Shown in pieces: positions 8,801-16,863 of a stretch of DNA of 27,215 nt. The notes under the pieces were generated by a model. The model saw nothing but the letters and a program-made list of their open reading frames with translations, was not told the DNA's origin and searched no databases. The translations under genes were made by a program, and so were the position numbers. Every line of letters begins with the position of its first letter. Position 1 is the stretch's first letter. Source of the DNA: a virus; IMG/VR virus record IMGVR_UViG_3300025674_000298, positions 1-27,215 of that record, one strand, 5' to 3'.

Positions 8801-11800
8801 TGAAACAACTATATCATCATCAAACTCATTACTGATTTTAAGTTCATCTGGTCAAATATTTGCAGAATCAGGTAGAATTGCATCATTCATCATAACATCA
8901 TCAAAATTTGATGCATTACGATTGGTGGAAGTATTTGCACCTGTTAATAATTTAACTGCAAGTTTTGGTGATGGGGCATCAATACCAACAGAAGTTGATA
9001 ATAGAGCAACAATTACAATAACAAATGTTACGGAAAGTAATATTTCAATAACTGAGAGAGTTGATAATACAAGAGTATATTTAGATACACCATCATATTC
9101 ACTTAATGAACCATACCAAATAAATTATAGTGGTTCATTCAACTTTAATTCAGGTCAAGTAACCTTTGTTAGTGAATCTTTAAATATATCATTCCCAACC
9201 GCATCATTCGGAGCAATTACAGGTGGTTTCTTTAGAATGGATAACTTCGAAAGTGGTGAATTTACAGTATTCAACGATGGAACTGAAGGAAATTATTTAG
9301 AATCTGTAAACGGATTATACGCATTTGCAATCGAAGTTCCTGATGGTGACGGCACACCATCATTTGCATCAACAGTTAACAAATCATCGATAAACACATT
9401 TAATGGGTACTTATATTCTCCCGCTGGGTTTTCTTTAGATGATAGAGTTGGATTTTGGGAAGTAAACGGAGATGATTTAGAGTTATTTGTAAAACCAGAT
9501 TTAAGAATGATTTCATCTTTAACTGGTTCTTCAACATCAATTGTAGTATCATCATCAAATTCAAAAGACTCTATACAGACTTGGGATGTTGAAGCTGGCT
9601 CTGTTAGCTTTACATTAAAAGACACCTGGGGTGCTGGTTCATTAACGGACGGATTTAGTTCTTTAAGTAATTCACAAAACCCAACTGAAGATTTTATAAA
9701 CGCATATTGGACTGCATCATTTGTCGGTCAATATTCACCAGACCCACAATATATTTGGATTAATAGTGGTTCGGTTGATGACCAGAGAACTGGAGACCCT
9801 CTAGGTGGTGAGATTTTATATAGGTTCTTTTTAACTGCATCTAATTTAAATGCTGCAGCTCAACCAGATACATCTTTATTTGCACCTCACATAACCGCAA
9901 CAGTTTACTCAGGTCAACAAATAACACCAACTCAATACAATACAATTTCATCATCTTTCTTTGTGTATGATGACCGTGTTGCAGACCAATTCGGATTTGA
10001 AAGTGAAAATCAATTATTTTCTTTTTTCGGAGAAGGAGAAGCTGGGTCTTCTCCAACATCTTCATACGCACCTGTTAGAGGTGTATCTGAAGGTAGTGTT
10101 TTTTGGAATTCATCTCGATACAATTCAGGTGGCTCCGACCCTGAAACAGGGGTAAATTATTCAAACTCAAACTATCATGCATTATATCTACAACCAGGTT
10201 GGTTTATTAATCCATCTGTAGTATCAATTTTAAATGGTATAGATACTAATACAGGTAATGTGGATGGAAACTACCCAAATACTTGGTTAGAAATTGCTAT
10301 AAGTGGAAGTACATATATAGGTGATGGTGGAGCAATTCCAAGAACTCAACCAGGACATGGTGTTCCTTTAACATTATATAATAATAATGTTGCTACAGTA
10401 TATACACCATCAACGGAAGTTAAGTTATATAACTCAATCTGGCCATTAGATATTGCAGAAAGTGGTTCATTCCAACCCAATGATGGAACTGAATTTGGTG
10501 ATGGTGTTATATCAGCAATAGGTTCTGCAGTAAACATTACCAATAGATTAGATGCAACTAGAGTTCAAACAAGTTTAACACTATCTCAATTAGCATCATT
10601 GACAGGAAGTGGTGACCCGTATTTTGACGTTGCAAACAATAACACACTACAAGGGCCAAGACTTGGCCATTCTGTAACATACGAATCTACAAAACAATAT
10701 TCGGTAGGAACGGTATCTACTGGTTTCGAATCAGGTTCATTTGTAGAGAAAGTAACATTTAGAATTAGTGGTAGTGGTGAGGTTAGTTCTTCAAACTTTT
10801 TCTTAGATGAATTTGGAAATATTACAGGTTCCCAAGTAAACTTCTCAGGTGGTATCATCTCTGGTTCTGATTTAACTATTAACGCAAATCAATTTGAATT
10901 TAAAAACAATTTAGGTAGAGTATTTGGAGATTCTAATAACTTTATAATATCATCATCTCTTTTATCATTAGATAATAATTCATTGGAAGTTAAAGGTGAT
11001 TTAAGAGCAAGTAGTGGTTATATACAAGATACTTACTTAGGTGGTAAGATTGTAGAAACAGGTGTAAGAAACCCATCTGTAGCTGGAGTTAGATATTCAT
11101 TACCATTCTTAGAAGTTTGGACAACATCATCTACTGATAACAGATTAGGAATAGATGGTGATGATTCATCTCAAAATTTAGTAGGTTCACATGGTAATTG
11201 GGTAATTGGTGGGCCAATACAAACTATTAAACAATACTTAGTAACAGGTTCCGCATTAGATGGTGTTTCATATCCAGATGAATTTAAAAGTTGGTATGAT
11301 ATAAGTGGTATATCTAATGATTATAAATTTATTGATAATTTCAATGTATTGAATGTTTCAGATGCATCCGCATCTATATCACCATCAATAATTGGAACTC
11401 AATTAGTATTTAATTCAGCATCATTCAAACCAACGGGCTCTGCTGTAGTTTCAACAGTAACATCAGAGTTTATTAATATATCTGAATCTTTAAATAACAA
11501 TTACCGAAATACTCACTTACAATTCGCAGCAAGAGGAACTACTCACCCATATTCTGGTGGATTTACTGGGTTTTATCCACAGTATAGAGTTGATATTGTA
11601 TCAGGTTCTAAAACATTCTTTACAAAAAGGTATAAGGATGAAAATGCAACACATGAACGATGGAAAGTATTTGATATTCCAATAACCGATATTTTAACAA
11701 CTGATGCAAACGCAACTACTGATAGTAGAGTTGAAAAAGAATTCAAAGTTAAAATAAGTATGAACTATAGTGGTTCATCCGCAACAGGTACTTTAGGAAG

Positions 11801-12374
11801 TGGTGTTAATGGTATTGGATTTGCTTTAACTGAAATGAGACTGGTAGAGCCTGTTAGAATTGCTTCTATAGATACTCAAACTATTCACTTTAAAGATACT
11901 TATATAACTTGGGATGGTAAAGAAGTAACTGCTCATAAAGGACACTTTGCACCAATAATAACATCTTCTACATTTGAATCAATATCTGGTTCTGAATATT
12001 CATTAGGTAGACCTTCTCAAAGATGGAGAACGGCATACTTAAAAGATTCAGTATCAACACTTTCGGATAGAAGATTAAAATCAAATATTCAAATTTCAGA
12101 TTTAGGATTAAACTTTATTGATTCACTTAAACCTGTAAAATATAATATGGGTGATAAAAAAACTCATTATGGTTTAATTGCACAAGAAGTATCACAATCT
12201 CTTGCTGAATTTAATGTTGAAAAATTTGGTGGATATGATACAGATGGTCAATATTTAGCATTGAGATATGAAGAGTTTATATCACCTCTAATCAAAGCAG
12301 TTCAAGAACAAAGTCAAATAATAATGGAACTTCAGAGAAGAGTAGAAACTTTAGAGAGTGGTTCTAATAATTAA
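5886..12374 (+). CDS. Giant tail fibre with C-terminal S74 intramolecular chaperone
   Basis: 2162 residues. The start has a Shine-Dalgarno-like GGAG at 5877-5880. The N-terminal ~170 residues are a non-repetitive domain, probably the attachment end. The long middle is rich in Ser, Gly, Thr and Asn with beta-type repeats: a 37-residue unit at 581-617 and 618-654 (IGGFEV.., ..INS.N..(L/I)ILK.SGQ), a related copy near 966, and two copies of SSSI.SDGFA.FVSASIGG ending at 581 and 711. This pattern suits a trimeric beta-helical fibre. The last ~110 residues are a peptidase S74 domain: LSDRRLKSNI with the predicted self-cleavage before Ser2060, THYGLIAQEV, a YEEFISPLIKAVQE helix and a C-terminal coiled coil. 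In known families this domain drives trimer folding and is then released. Most likely the host-recognition fibre. Confidence 0.9.
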   Translation: MSLQFKRNTPRDYSNLKVLFEDTSQTSPKFFRVSDVPQVLTKGKNLLRISAHPSNLVPNSQIIVDIKDANGDPIYFEVPDYLEQDKSRVISIWIYHDKDDENTANGDATITIYGIARVDQNGKQVPSRYRGKHNVKWSTTINVDRDRENISPVIFKGDILPTISISESIEAYQNLPSTGTELELTTQTGGGARYIYKGRTPIVQLTDGSQFNQEMVEYSLQLGNFQIPATPETRFENPTNITSYTSSILRILDNTTAVLQNPFTTTFDDREDLTHTFTSIESADYSISYFETSSNIVTENQRSYANLTINNVNPISGYPNKLRVLIKSDGLPGDYELLNEVTVPFSSSLSVKIPIPSEHLEDPKRIKVQYLNSAGEISRTETITEPYNFEGGNYYFGGRKNLISGSMFISNTLDSGIELGGISSGFIRSVGFEGQTSASLGKGPGGFIIYSGSGNLQVGEDVLNGVGLQLIGDNDDRHLIFTTAEGGLLDVKTDKFFIGTTGTQFISGSDGNIEISSSLFHLDPQNNLLVIGADAVINADLTVNNLRTPATINGVQSTRANSSSSIDSDGFARFVSASIGGFEVSETQINSANDNLILKDSGQITGSNVLFSGGKVAGFEITNTQINSTNNNIILKASGQLTASDGFLFGNKGSEQYVQYSGGNLVVRGDLAVDQIFTPATIGGSPSNITNASSSITSDGFAKFVSASIGGWDISTGSIEGGNLIMKPEGILQTRDFATGVKGWKISSEGNGTAEFENVRIRGTMRTTTFEKESVNAVGGQLWVANSTTITGSVIANDATMSVKNAKGFESGEILIAKKVDGTGFQTEYILVNSSSVDGNQSNEDENYGRIYVTRGYGSGSSGDFVGDIASISQSYEDGQVVVSTGKIGTGYIKLNANPSDTATPFIDVVERTGSGLYDVTLAARLGDLSGLAGTDYVFGNSTPGYGLATNNVFLQGGIKATFGEIGGFGINETTISSSNSLLILSSSGQIFAESGRIASFIITSSKFDALRLVEVFAPVNNLTASFGDGASIPTEVDNRATITITNVTESNISITERVDNTRVYLDTPSYSLNEPYQINYSGSFNFNSGQVTFVSESLNISFPTASFGAITGGFFRMDNFESGEFTVFNDGTEGNYLESVNGLYAFAIEVPDGDGTPSFASTVNKSSINTFNGYLYSPAGFSLDDRVGFWEVNGDDLELFVKPDLRMISSLTGSSTSIVVSSSNSKDSIQTWDVEAGSVSFTLKDTWGAGSLTDGFSSLSNSQNPTEDFINAYWTASFVGQYSPDPQYIWINSGSVDDQRTGDPLGGEILYRFFLTASNLNAAAQPDTSLFAPHITATVYSGQQITPTQYNTISSSFFVYDDRVADQFGFESENQLFSFFGEGEAGSSPTSSYAPVRGVSEGSVFWNSSRYNSGGSDPETGVNYSNSNYHALYLQPGWFINPSVVSILNGIDTNTGNVDGNYPNTWLEIAISGSTYIGDGGAIPRTQPGHGVPLTLYNNNVATVYTPSTEVKLYNSIWPLDIAESGSFQPNDGTEFGDGVISAIGSAVNITNRLDATRVQTSLTLSQLASLTGSGDPYFDVANNNTLQGPRLGHSVTYESTKQYSVGTVSTGFESGSFVEKVTFRISGSGEVSSSNFFLDEFGNITGSQVNFSGGIISGSDLTINANQFEFKNNLGRVFGDSNNFIISSSLLSLDNNSLEVKGDLRASSGYIQDTYLGGKIVETGVRNPSVAGVRYSLPFLEVWTTSSTDNRLGIDGDDSSQNLVGSHGNWVIGGPIQTIKQYLVTGSALDGVSYPDEFKSWYDISGISNDYKFIDNFNVLNVSDASASISPSIIGTQLVFNSASFKPTGSAVVSTVTSEFINISESLNNNYRNTHLQFAARGTTHPYSGGFTGFYPQYRVDIVSGSKTFFTKRYKDENATHERWKVFDIPITDILTTDANATTDSRVEKEFKVKISMNYSGSSATGTLGSGVNGIGFALTEMRLVEPVRIASIDTQTIHFKDTYITWDGKEVTAHKGHFAPIITSSTFESISGSEYSLGRPSQRWRTAYLKDSVSTLSDRRLKSNIQISDLGLNFIDSLKPVKYNMGDKKTHYGLIAQEVSQSLAEFNVEKFGGYDTDGQYLALRYEEFISPLIKAVQEQSQIIMELQRRVETLESGSNN
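7626..7847 (+). repeat. Tandem 111-base repeat inside the tail fibre
   Basis: Two adjacent 37-codon units begin at 7626 and 7737. They share GGFEV/GFEIT, TQINS.N.N(L/I)ILK.SGQ(I/L)T.S at the protein level and are diverged at the DNA level. A looser third copy begins near 8783. They look like structural coils of a beta-helix rather than mobile DNA. Confidence 0.7.
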
Positions 12375-12378
12375 TGGA

Positions 12379-12386
12379 TATTTATT
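12379..12386 (+). promoter_or_regulatory. TATTTATT element before the NMNAT/ligase gene
   Basis: One mismatch from the TATTTATA octamer, lying only 3 bases before the ATG at 12390. As a -10 element it would give a leaderless transcript, so this is the weakest member of the set. Confidence 0.2.
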
Positions 12387-12389
12387 ACT

Positions 12390-15002
12390 ATGGGAAATTT
12401 AATCAAAGAATGGGTTAAAGGAATTTTAACCGAAGATATCAATAAAAAGGTAGTAGTTTACGCAGGTAGATTTCAACCATTTCACAAAGGACATTATGCA
12501 ACTTATTCTCATTTGGTAAAACAATTTGGGAAAGATAATGTTTATATTGGAACATCAGATAAAACAGATAATATCAAATCACCTTTTAAATTCAAAGAAA
12601 AGAAAGTGATTATGATGAAAATGTTTGGTATTCCATCAGATAAAATTATTCAGATTAAAAACCCATATGCACCAACAGAAATCATTGGTAAGTTTCCCGA
12701 AGAATCAACTGCATTCATAACAGTAGTTGGTGAAAAAGATAGATACAGATTAAAAGGTAAATATTTTGAACCATATCATCCTGATAGAGTTGAGAGTGGA
12801 TACAAAGATAAAGGGTATGTGTATGTAGCACCCGCTCAATCAAATCCAATTAGTGGAACTGATGTTAGAAATTGGTTATCCAAAGGTTCAGAAGAACAAA
12901 GAAAAAGTGGATTCAAAAAAGCATACGGAAAGTTTGACCCAAAAATCTTTAAATTGGTTAGTGATAAGTTGTTTAAGATTGAATCTAAAATGGAACGATT
13001 CATTAACTCATTTGATATGAACGATATTATTAAAGAGGCAAGTATGTATTATGCAGACCCAGGAGAACCTGAAACTGGATATCTTCCTGGTGGATACACA
13101 CGAAAATTGGGAACTAATTCTGGAAAACCTGAACCTTGGTTTAATAAAGGTGGGTATACGCAAATGCATTTTCCAAAAGCAGATTACATTTACTCAAAAG
13201 ATTCAGTTAATTCGGATAAGGCCGCATTTTCAGTTATAAAACGAGTAGAACCTAACAAGGCATTAAAAGAACCAATTGAAACGGATGATTATGTTACATC
13301 TGGTATTGGTTCTAAAGGTACTGATTTATCAAAAATCTCAGAAGCATCTCAAAATTCATCAATTGGAAAATCATTAGTAGATGATGGGCCTGGATTTACA
13401 TATGGTAACTCAAAAACATACAAAAAAGTTGGTGAAGATGTTGCTCAAATGTTGGGTTGGCAAGTAGTTGATTATATCTTAGGTAGTGATGAAGATTCAA
13501 TTTATGCAGATGATGCTAGAGGCTTGGAAGATAAATACCCAGTATCATATTTCCCATCTGGTAAAGCAGGTTTGGATGCACAATCACAAAGATATACTGA
13601 TTTAAAAGGTTCAAATGCATATAAAGCTTGGGCTGATAAAATCAAAGGAGTTGCAACTTTAGTTGGATACAAACTAATAGATTTCTTAGATGCTGAAGAA
13701 GCTAAAACAAATAATCCAGATGAACCAACTAAAGAAGAATCTCCAAACTTTACTATTGATTCCGAAACTGAACCTCTAAAAGAAGGTTTGATTATGGAAG
13801 GTGGTGCATACGGACATATGAATCACCCATTTGATGTTGAAATGAATCTTACATTTGGAGATTTAAAAGCAATCATCAAAGGAGCATTAAATGGTAACTT
13901 AGAATTAGCAAGAGAAAAGACAGATGGACAAGCACTTGCTATTTCTTGGAGAGATGATAGAGGGTTAATCGCAGCAAGAAACAAATCACATCTTAAAAAT
14001 AAAGGTGCTGAAGCACTTACTATTAAAGGAGTAGCTGATAAGTTTGCAAACAGAGGTGGATTAACCGATGCTTACAATTTCGCAATGAAAGATTTGGAAT
14101 CTGCAATCAAAGGTTTATCAAAAGCTCAAAGAGATAAGATATTCCAACAAGGTGCATCATTTATGAACTTAGAGGTAATTTATCCAACATCAGTAAATGT
14201 TATTCCTTACGACCAACCACTTTTAGTATTCCATAATACAACTGAATACAATGAAAAAGGTGAGGGAATTGGTGCAAATCAATCTGCTGCAAGAATCTTA
14301 GCAGGTATGATTAAACAAATCAACAAAGATGTTCAAGACAACTATACAATTCAAGGACCACCGGTAACTGAATTACCAAAATCACAAAAGTTATCAGCTC
14401 AACAATCTAAATTTGAATCAATGTTGAAAAAACTACAAAGTGAATTTAAATTAAAAGATTCAGATGGTGTTGCTGATTACCATCAAGCTTGGTGGGAACA
14501 ATGGGTTGATAAAAATTCACCAGAAACTTTAACCAACAAAGAAAAAATGGGATTGGTAAAGAGATGGGCATTTTATGATAAAGGATTTAGATTGGATAAC
14601 AAAAACATTGAATCAGATAAAGTATTACAATGGGCTAAAAAAGTAGATAAACAAGACCAAGCTAAAATATCAAAAGAAAACACTATGAAATTCGAAGAGA
14701 TATTCTTAGGTGTTGGTGCAGAAGTTTTATCATTTATGAGTTCAGTTCTTGCAGCTAATCCTGATAAGGCAGTTAGAGATATGAAAAAAGAATTGGATAA
14801 CACAATTAAAGCAGTACAAAAATCAGGTGACCCTAAAAAGATTGAAAAACTAAGATTGGAATTAGAGAGATTAGCAAGATTGGGTGGTAAAGAAAAGATT
14901 GTACCAAATGAGGGTATTGTATTTGTTTACAAAGGAAACACATATAAATTAACAGGTGCATTCGCTCCATTGAATCAAATCTTAGGTTTAATGTATTTTT
15001 AA
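12390..15002 (+). CDS. NMN-adenylyltransferase-like plus ATP-dependent-ligase-like fusion protein
   Basis: 870 residues. Residues ~19-200 form a nucleotidyltransferase with the NMNAT/NadR-type motifs GRFQPFHKGH (26-35, HxGH at 32-35) and ISGTDVR (154-160), which bind ATP and would make NAD from NMN. Residues ~470-870 carry the order of motifs of the covalent nucleotidyltransferase (DNA/RNA ligase, capping) superfamily: EKTDGQ with candidate nucleotidyl-lysine Lys510 (motif I), MNLEVIYP (III), LLVFHN (IIIa), then after a long helical insertion NEGIVFVYKG with Glu841 (IV) and YKLTG with Lys853 (V). The middle (220-460) is of unknown function. Peptides that fit a prohead-protease site occur at LTE15, IIKE216/A, ISE318/A, LKE465/G and IME470/G, between the domains. 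Both enzyme assignments rest on motifs; substrates are unknown. Confidence 0.75.
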   Translation: MGNLIKEWVKGILTEDINKKVVVYAGRFQPFHKGHYATYSHLVKQFGKDNVYIGTSDKTDNIKSPFKFKEKKVIMMKMFGIPSDKIIQIKNPYAPTEIIGKFPEESTAFITVVGEKDRYRLKGKYFEPYHPDRVESGYKDKGYVYVAPAQSNPISGTDVRNWLSKGSEEQRKSGFKKAYGKFDPKIFKLVSDKLFKIESKMERFINSFDMNDIIKEASMYYADPGEPETGYLPGGYTRKLGTNSGKPEPWFNKGGYTQMHFPKADYIYSKDSVNSDKAAFSVIKRVEPNKALKEPIETDDYVTSGIGSKGTDLSKISEASQNSSIGKSLVDDGPGFTYGNSKTYKKVGEDVAQMLGWQVVDYILGSDEDSIYADDARGLEDKYPVSYFPSGKAGLDAQSQRYTDLKGSNAYKAWADKIKGVATLVGYKLIDFLDAEEAKTNNPDEPTKEESPNFTIDSETEPLKEGLIMEGGAYGHMNHPFDVEMNLTFGDLKAIIKGALNGNLELAREKTDGQALAISWRDDRGLIAARNKSHLKNKGAEALTIKGVADKFANRGGLTDAYNFAMKDLESAIKGLSKAQRDKIFQQGASFMNLEVIYPTSVNVIPYDQPLLVFHNTTEYNEKGEGIGANQSAARILAGMIKQINKDVQDNYTIQGPPVTELPKSQKLSAQQSKFESMLKKLQSEFKLKDSDGVADYHQAWWEQWVDKNSPETLTNKEKMGLVKRWAFYDKGFRLDNKNIESDKVLQWAKKVDKQDQAKISKENTMKFEEIFLGVGAEVLSFMSSVLAANPDKAVRDMKKELDNTIKAVQKSGDPKKIEKLRLELERLARLGGKEKIVPNEGIVFVYKGNTYKLTGAFAPLNQILGLMYF

Positions 15003-15004
15003 AG

Positions 15005-15012
15005 TATTTATA
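15005..15012 (+). promoter_or_regulatory. TATTTATA element, candidate late promoter
   Basis: Exact TATTTATA just after the stop at 15002 and 15 bases before the next ATG, with an AAAGGAAAA Shine-Dalgarno-like stretch between. Part of the recurring set. Confidence 0.45.
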
Positions 15013-15027
15013 TAAAAGGAAAACCTG

Positions 15028-15282
15028 ATGGCAAATATAGAACAAAACAGAAAATTAATGATAGAACAAATTGAATCGTTCAAAAAACCTTTGAATGAGG
15101 CAAATATTGATATGAGTAAAAACCCACGAATTGTTTTCGGTGATTTATACGATGCAGTTAGAAAATTCAACGATACAAAGGCAAAGGATGTATTGGGTAA
15201 AAAGGGTTTAAAAGAATTAGATGATTTAGTTAAAAAAATGAACTACATCAGAGGTCTAATTATGATGGGTAAAATGCAATAA
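15028..15282 (+). CDS. Small hypothetical protein with LNEA motif
   Basis: 84 residues, charged and mostly helical, no cysteines, no membrane segment. I do not recognise a family. The peptide KPLNEANID puts a candidate prohead-protease site (L-N-E24/A25) between a helical leader of 24 residues and a 60-residue remainder that has a Lys-rich helix (KAKDVLGKKGLKELDDLVKK). The start has an AGGAAAA Shine-Dalgarno-like sequence 8-10 bases upstream. It stands between the NMNAT/ligase fusion and a zinc-type protein and may share their promoter at 15005. Real gene status is supported by good frame, spacing and upstream elements. Confidence 0.7.
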   Translation: MANIEQNRKLMIEQIESFKKPLNEANIDMSKNPRIVFGDLYDAVRKFNDTKAKDVLGKKGLKELDDLVKKMNYIRGLIMMGKMQ

Positions 15283-15304
15283 TTTTAAAACCAAAAAATA
15301 AGTT

Positions 15305-15907
15305 ATGAGTAAATTAAAGAATATCAAAGCGGTATCAGAAATGTTAGAGGGTAAACACAAAACCCAAACTAAAAAAACTGTATCATTTGATAAAAAAGAA
15401 GTTGTAAGAAGAGAAGTTGGTGATACTTGGACTGATGATAAAGGTCAGAAGTGGGAACAACGAAATGGTTACAAAGTAAAGGTAGGGAAACTAGCCAAAC
15501 TCAGAGAAGAGTTGAAATCGTTTCCAAATTGTAGAAAAGATGTTTGTAGTTGTACAACACCTGGTTCTGCAGATTTAAAAATGAAAGCATATCACGGAAT
15601 GTGTTTGGATTGTGTTGTAGATATGGAACATGAACTGAAACTTAAAGGTGAATATGAAACTTATGAAAAGAAAAAGTTGTTAAGTAACGCAGAATCTTGG
15701 TTAAAAGAAGCAGAAATAGAAAAAGAAGTTCTAAAAACAACAATTAAAGCATCATTCATCAATGAAGATGGTTCTACTGAAGAGTGGGATGGTTTATCAG
15801 AAGAAGAAGTGATGAAACAAATTGAAGAGGGTTTCGAAAAGTTTAAAGAAAACTTTATAGGAAAACTCAAAGGAGAACTTAATGAAAAGATTATTCAAAA
15901 AGATTGA
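15305..15907 (+). CDS. Cysteine-rich (zinc-site) conserved phage protein
   Basis: 200 residues of unknown function. Residues 76-103 hold Cys76, Cys81, Cys83, His97, Cys100 and Cys103 (NCRKDVCSC ... HGMCLDC), a likely zinc-binding site. Before it, GDTWTDDKGQKWEQRNGYKVK (40-60) looks like a small beta domain. The C-terminal 90 residues are acidic helix. The N-terminal peptide EMLE15/G resembles the protease-site pattern found in neighbours. Start context AATAAGTTATG equals that of the endonuclease I gene. Its last 26 bases overlap the holin-like gene. I recall related sequences in large marine myophages, as uncharacterised proteins, but cannot assign a role. Confidence 0.75.
   Translation: MSKLKNIKAVSEMLEGKHKTQTKKTVSFDKKEVVRREVGDTWTDDKGQKWEQRNGYKVKVGKLAKLREELKSFPNCRKDVCSCTTPGSADLKMKAYHGMCLDCVVDMEHELKLKGEYETYEKKKLLSNAESWLKEAEIEKEVLKTTIKASFINEDGSTEEWDGLSEEEVMKQIEEGFEKFKENFIGKLKGELNEKIIQKD
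15870..15875 (+). promoter_or_regulatory. Strong ribosome binding site inside the upstream gene
   Basis: AAGGAG lies 6 bases before the ATG at 15882 and inside the coding end of the preceding gene. It decides the start of the holin-like gene despite the 26-base overlap. Confidence 0.7.
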
Positions 15908-16148
15908 AAATGGATTAACTGAATTGTTTAAAGATGATAATTCGATAAATGAAAAGGCCGTAATCGGTTTTTTAGCTTTCTTAATGATGGTATTAACATT
16001 ACTTATTGATTTATATACAGGAATCAAAGGTGAAGAGATGCCAATACATGAATTTGTATTTGATGGATTCTTATACATCACATTAGGAGCATTAGGAATT
16101 GCATCTGTAGATAAGATTTGGGGAAACAAAGGAAATAAAGAAGAATAA
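15882..16148 (+). CDS. Small two-helix membrane protein, possible holin
   Basis: 88 residues. Two hydrophobic segments are seen: about 26-45 (AVIGFLAFLMMVLTLLIDLY) and about 58-77 (FVFDGFLYITLGALGIASVD), joined by a short polar loop, with a charged N-terminus (KRLFKKIENG) and a charged tail ending GNKGNKEE. Size, two segments and charged ends fit class II holins, which permeabilise the inner membrane at lysis. No endolysin is visible in the window, so the lysis role is inferred only. It overlaps the previous gene by 26 bases with its own AAGGAG, and its stop shares a base with the next start (TAATG), implying coupled translation. Confidence 0.6.
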   Translation: MKRLFKKIENGLTELFKDDNSINEKAVIGFLAFLMMVLTLLIDLYTGIKGEEMPIHEFVFDGFLYITLGALGIASVDKIWGNKGNKEE

Positions 16149-16564
16149 TGGATATTAAAGGTTATTTAAGAGAAAGATTTAATGAGTATTACACTCAAAA
16201 AATAGATGAAGTTCTATGTGTTGAATACGCATTATCAGACTTATATGAAACCTTATGTTCAGAAAACCTAATGAATGAAGACCTTAGAAAATGGTTTGGA
16301 AAAGGTGGTTCAGGCGGAACTACCAAAGGTGGTTGGGATAGATATGGTTCTGATGGTCAGAAATTAGGAAAATGTGGTGAAGGTGAAAAAGGTGGTGCAT
16401 ACGCCGCTTGTTTATCCGCAGAAAAAGCAGCAAAATTAGGACCGAAAGGTAGAGCTACATTTGTAAGAAGAAAAAGAGCAGCCCAAAAGAAAGCTGGTGA
16501 TAGTAAAAAGGGTGGAGAAAAAACAAAAGGTCAAAAACCAACATTTTCCAAAACAGGAGCATAA
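16148..16564 (+). CDS. Small protein with acidic leader and very basic Gly/Lys-rich tail
   Basis: 138 residues. The first 44 are acidic and helical. From residue 45 on, the protein is dominated by Gly, Lys and Arg (KWFGKGGSGG, RRKRAAQKKAGDSKKGG) with two cysteines (76, 88) and a KWFG...GGWDRY...GKCG...CLS core. I recall similar KWFGKG/GGWDRY proteins in T4-like marine phages, uncharacterised. The junction LMNE44/D45 fits a prohead-protease cleavage rule, which would release a strongly basic, presumably DNA-binding ~94-residue product. This would parallel the processing of T4 internal proteins. That is inference; what is seen is the sharp charge change at the motif. The start overlaps the previous stop by one base. 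Confidence 0.75.
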   Translation: MDIKGYLRERFNEYYTQKIDEVLCVEYALSDLYETLCSENLMNEDLRKWFGKGGSGGTTKGGWDRYGSDGQKLGKCGEGEKGGAYAACLSAEKAAKLGPKGRATFVRRKRAAQKKAGDSKKGGEKTKGQKPTFSKTGA

Positions 16565-16566
16565 TA

Positions 16567-16854
16567 ATGAAAATTGATATTAAATCAGGTGGGCAAAAGT
16601 ATTCGGTAGATTTCCAAATCGGACCAGGTAGAGGTGATATCCACTTTACAGCAATGGCAAAATCATCAAAGGATTTAGATGAATTACAAACGGCAATTGT
16701 TAACAGAGGTGGTAACGACCAAACCATTGGTGCCATTATTGCAAAAGCAATTGAGAATAAATTGAAACTACCAATTGATGTTGATTATGGATATCAAGGT
16801 GCAGGATACGGATTTAAATTAGATTTATATTCTATTTCTAAAAAATTAAAGTAA
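16567..16854 (+). CDS. Small hypothetical protein
   Basis: 95 residues, mixed alpha/beta, no cysteine, no membrane segment. No family recognised. A beta-rich N-terminal half (SGGQKYSVDFQIGPGRGDIHF) is followed by a helix with TIGAIIAKAIENKL and a beta tail with GYQGAGYGFKLDL. It begins 2 bases after the previous stop and ends 9 bases before the modular protein gene, so it belongs to the same transcription unit. No protease-site motif is visible, unlike most neighbours. Confidence 0.65.
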   Translation: MKIDIKSGGQKYSVDFQIGPGRGDIHFTAMAKSSKDLDELQTAIVNRGGNDQTIGAIIAKAIENKLKLPIDVDYGYQGAGYGFKLDLYSISKKLK

Positions 16855-16863
16855 GGAAACTCA

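Noticed and set aside
9961-10155. Short + strand frame inside the tail fibre
   Set aside because: Out of frame with the fibre, no ribosome binding site, low-complexity product.
13051-13239. Short + strand frame inside the NMNAT/ligase gene
   Set aside because: Alternative frame of a continuous coding region with no start signal of its own.
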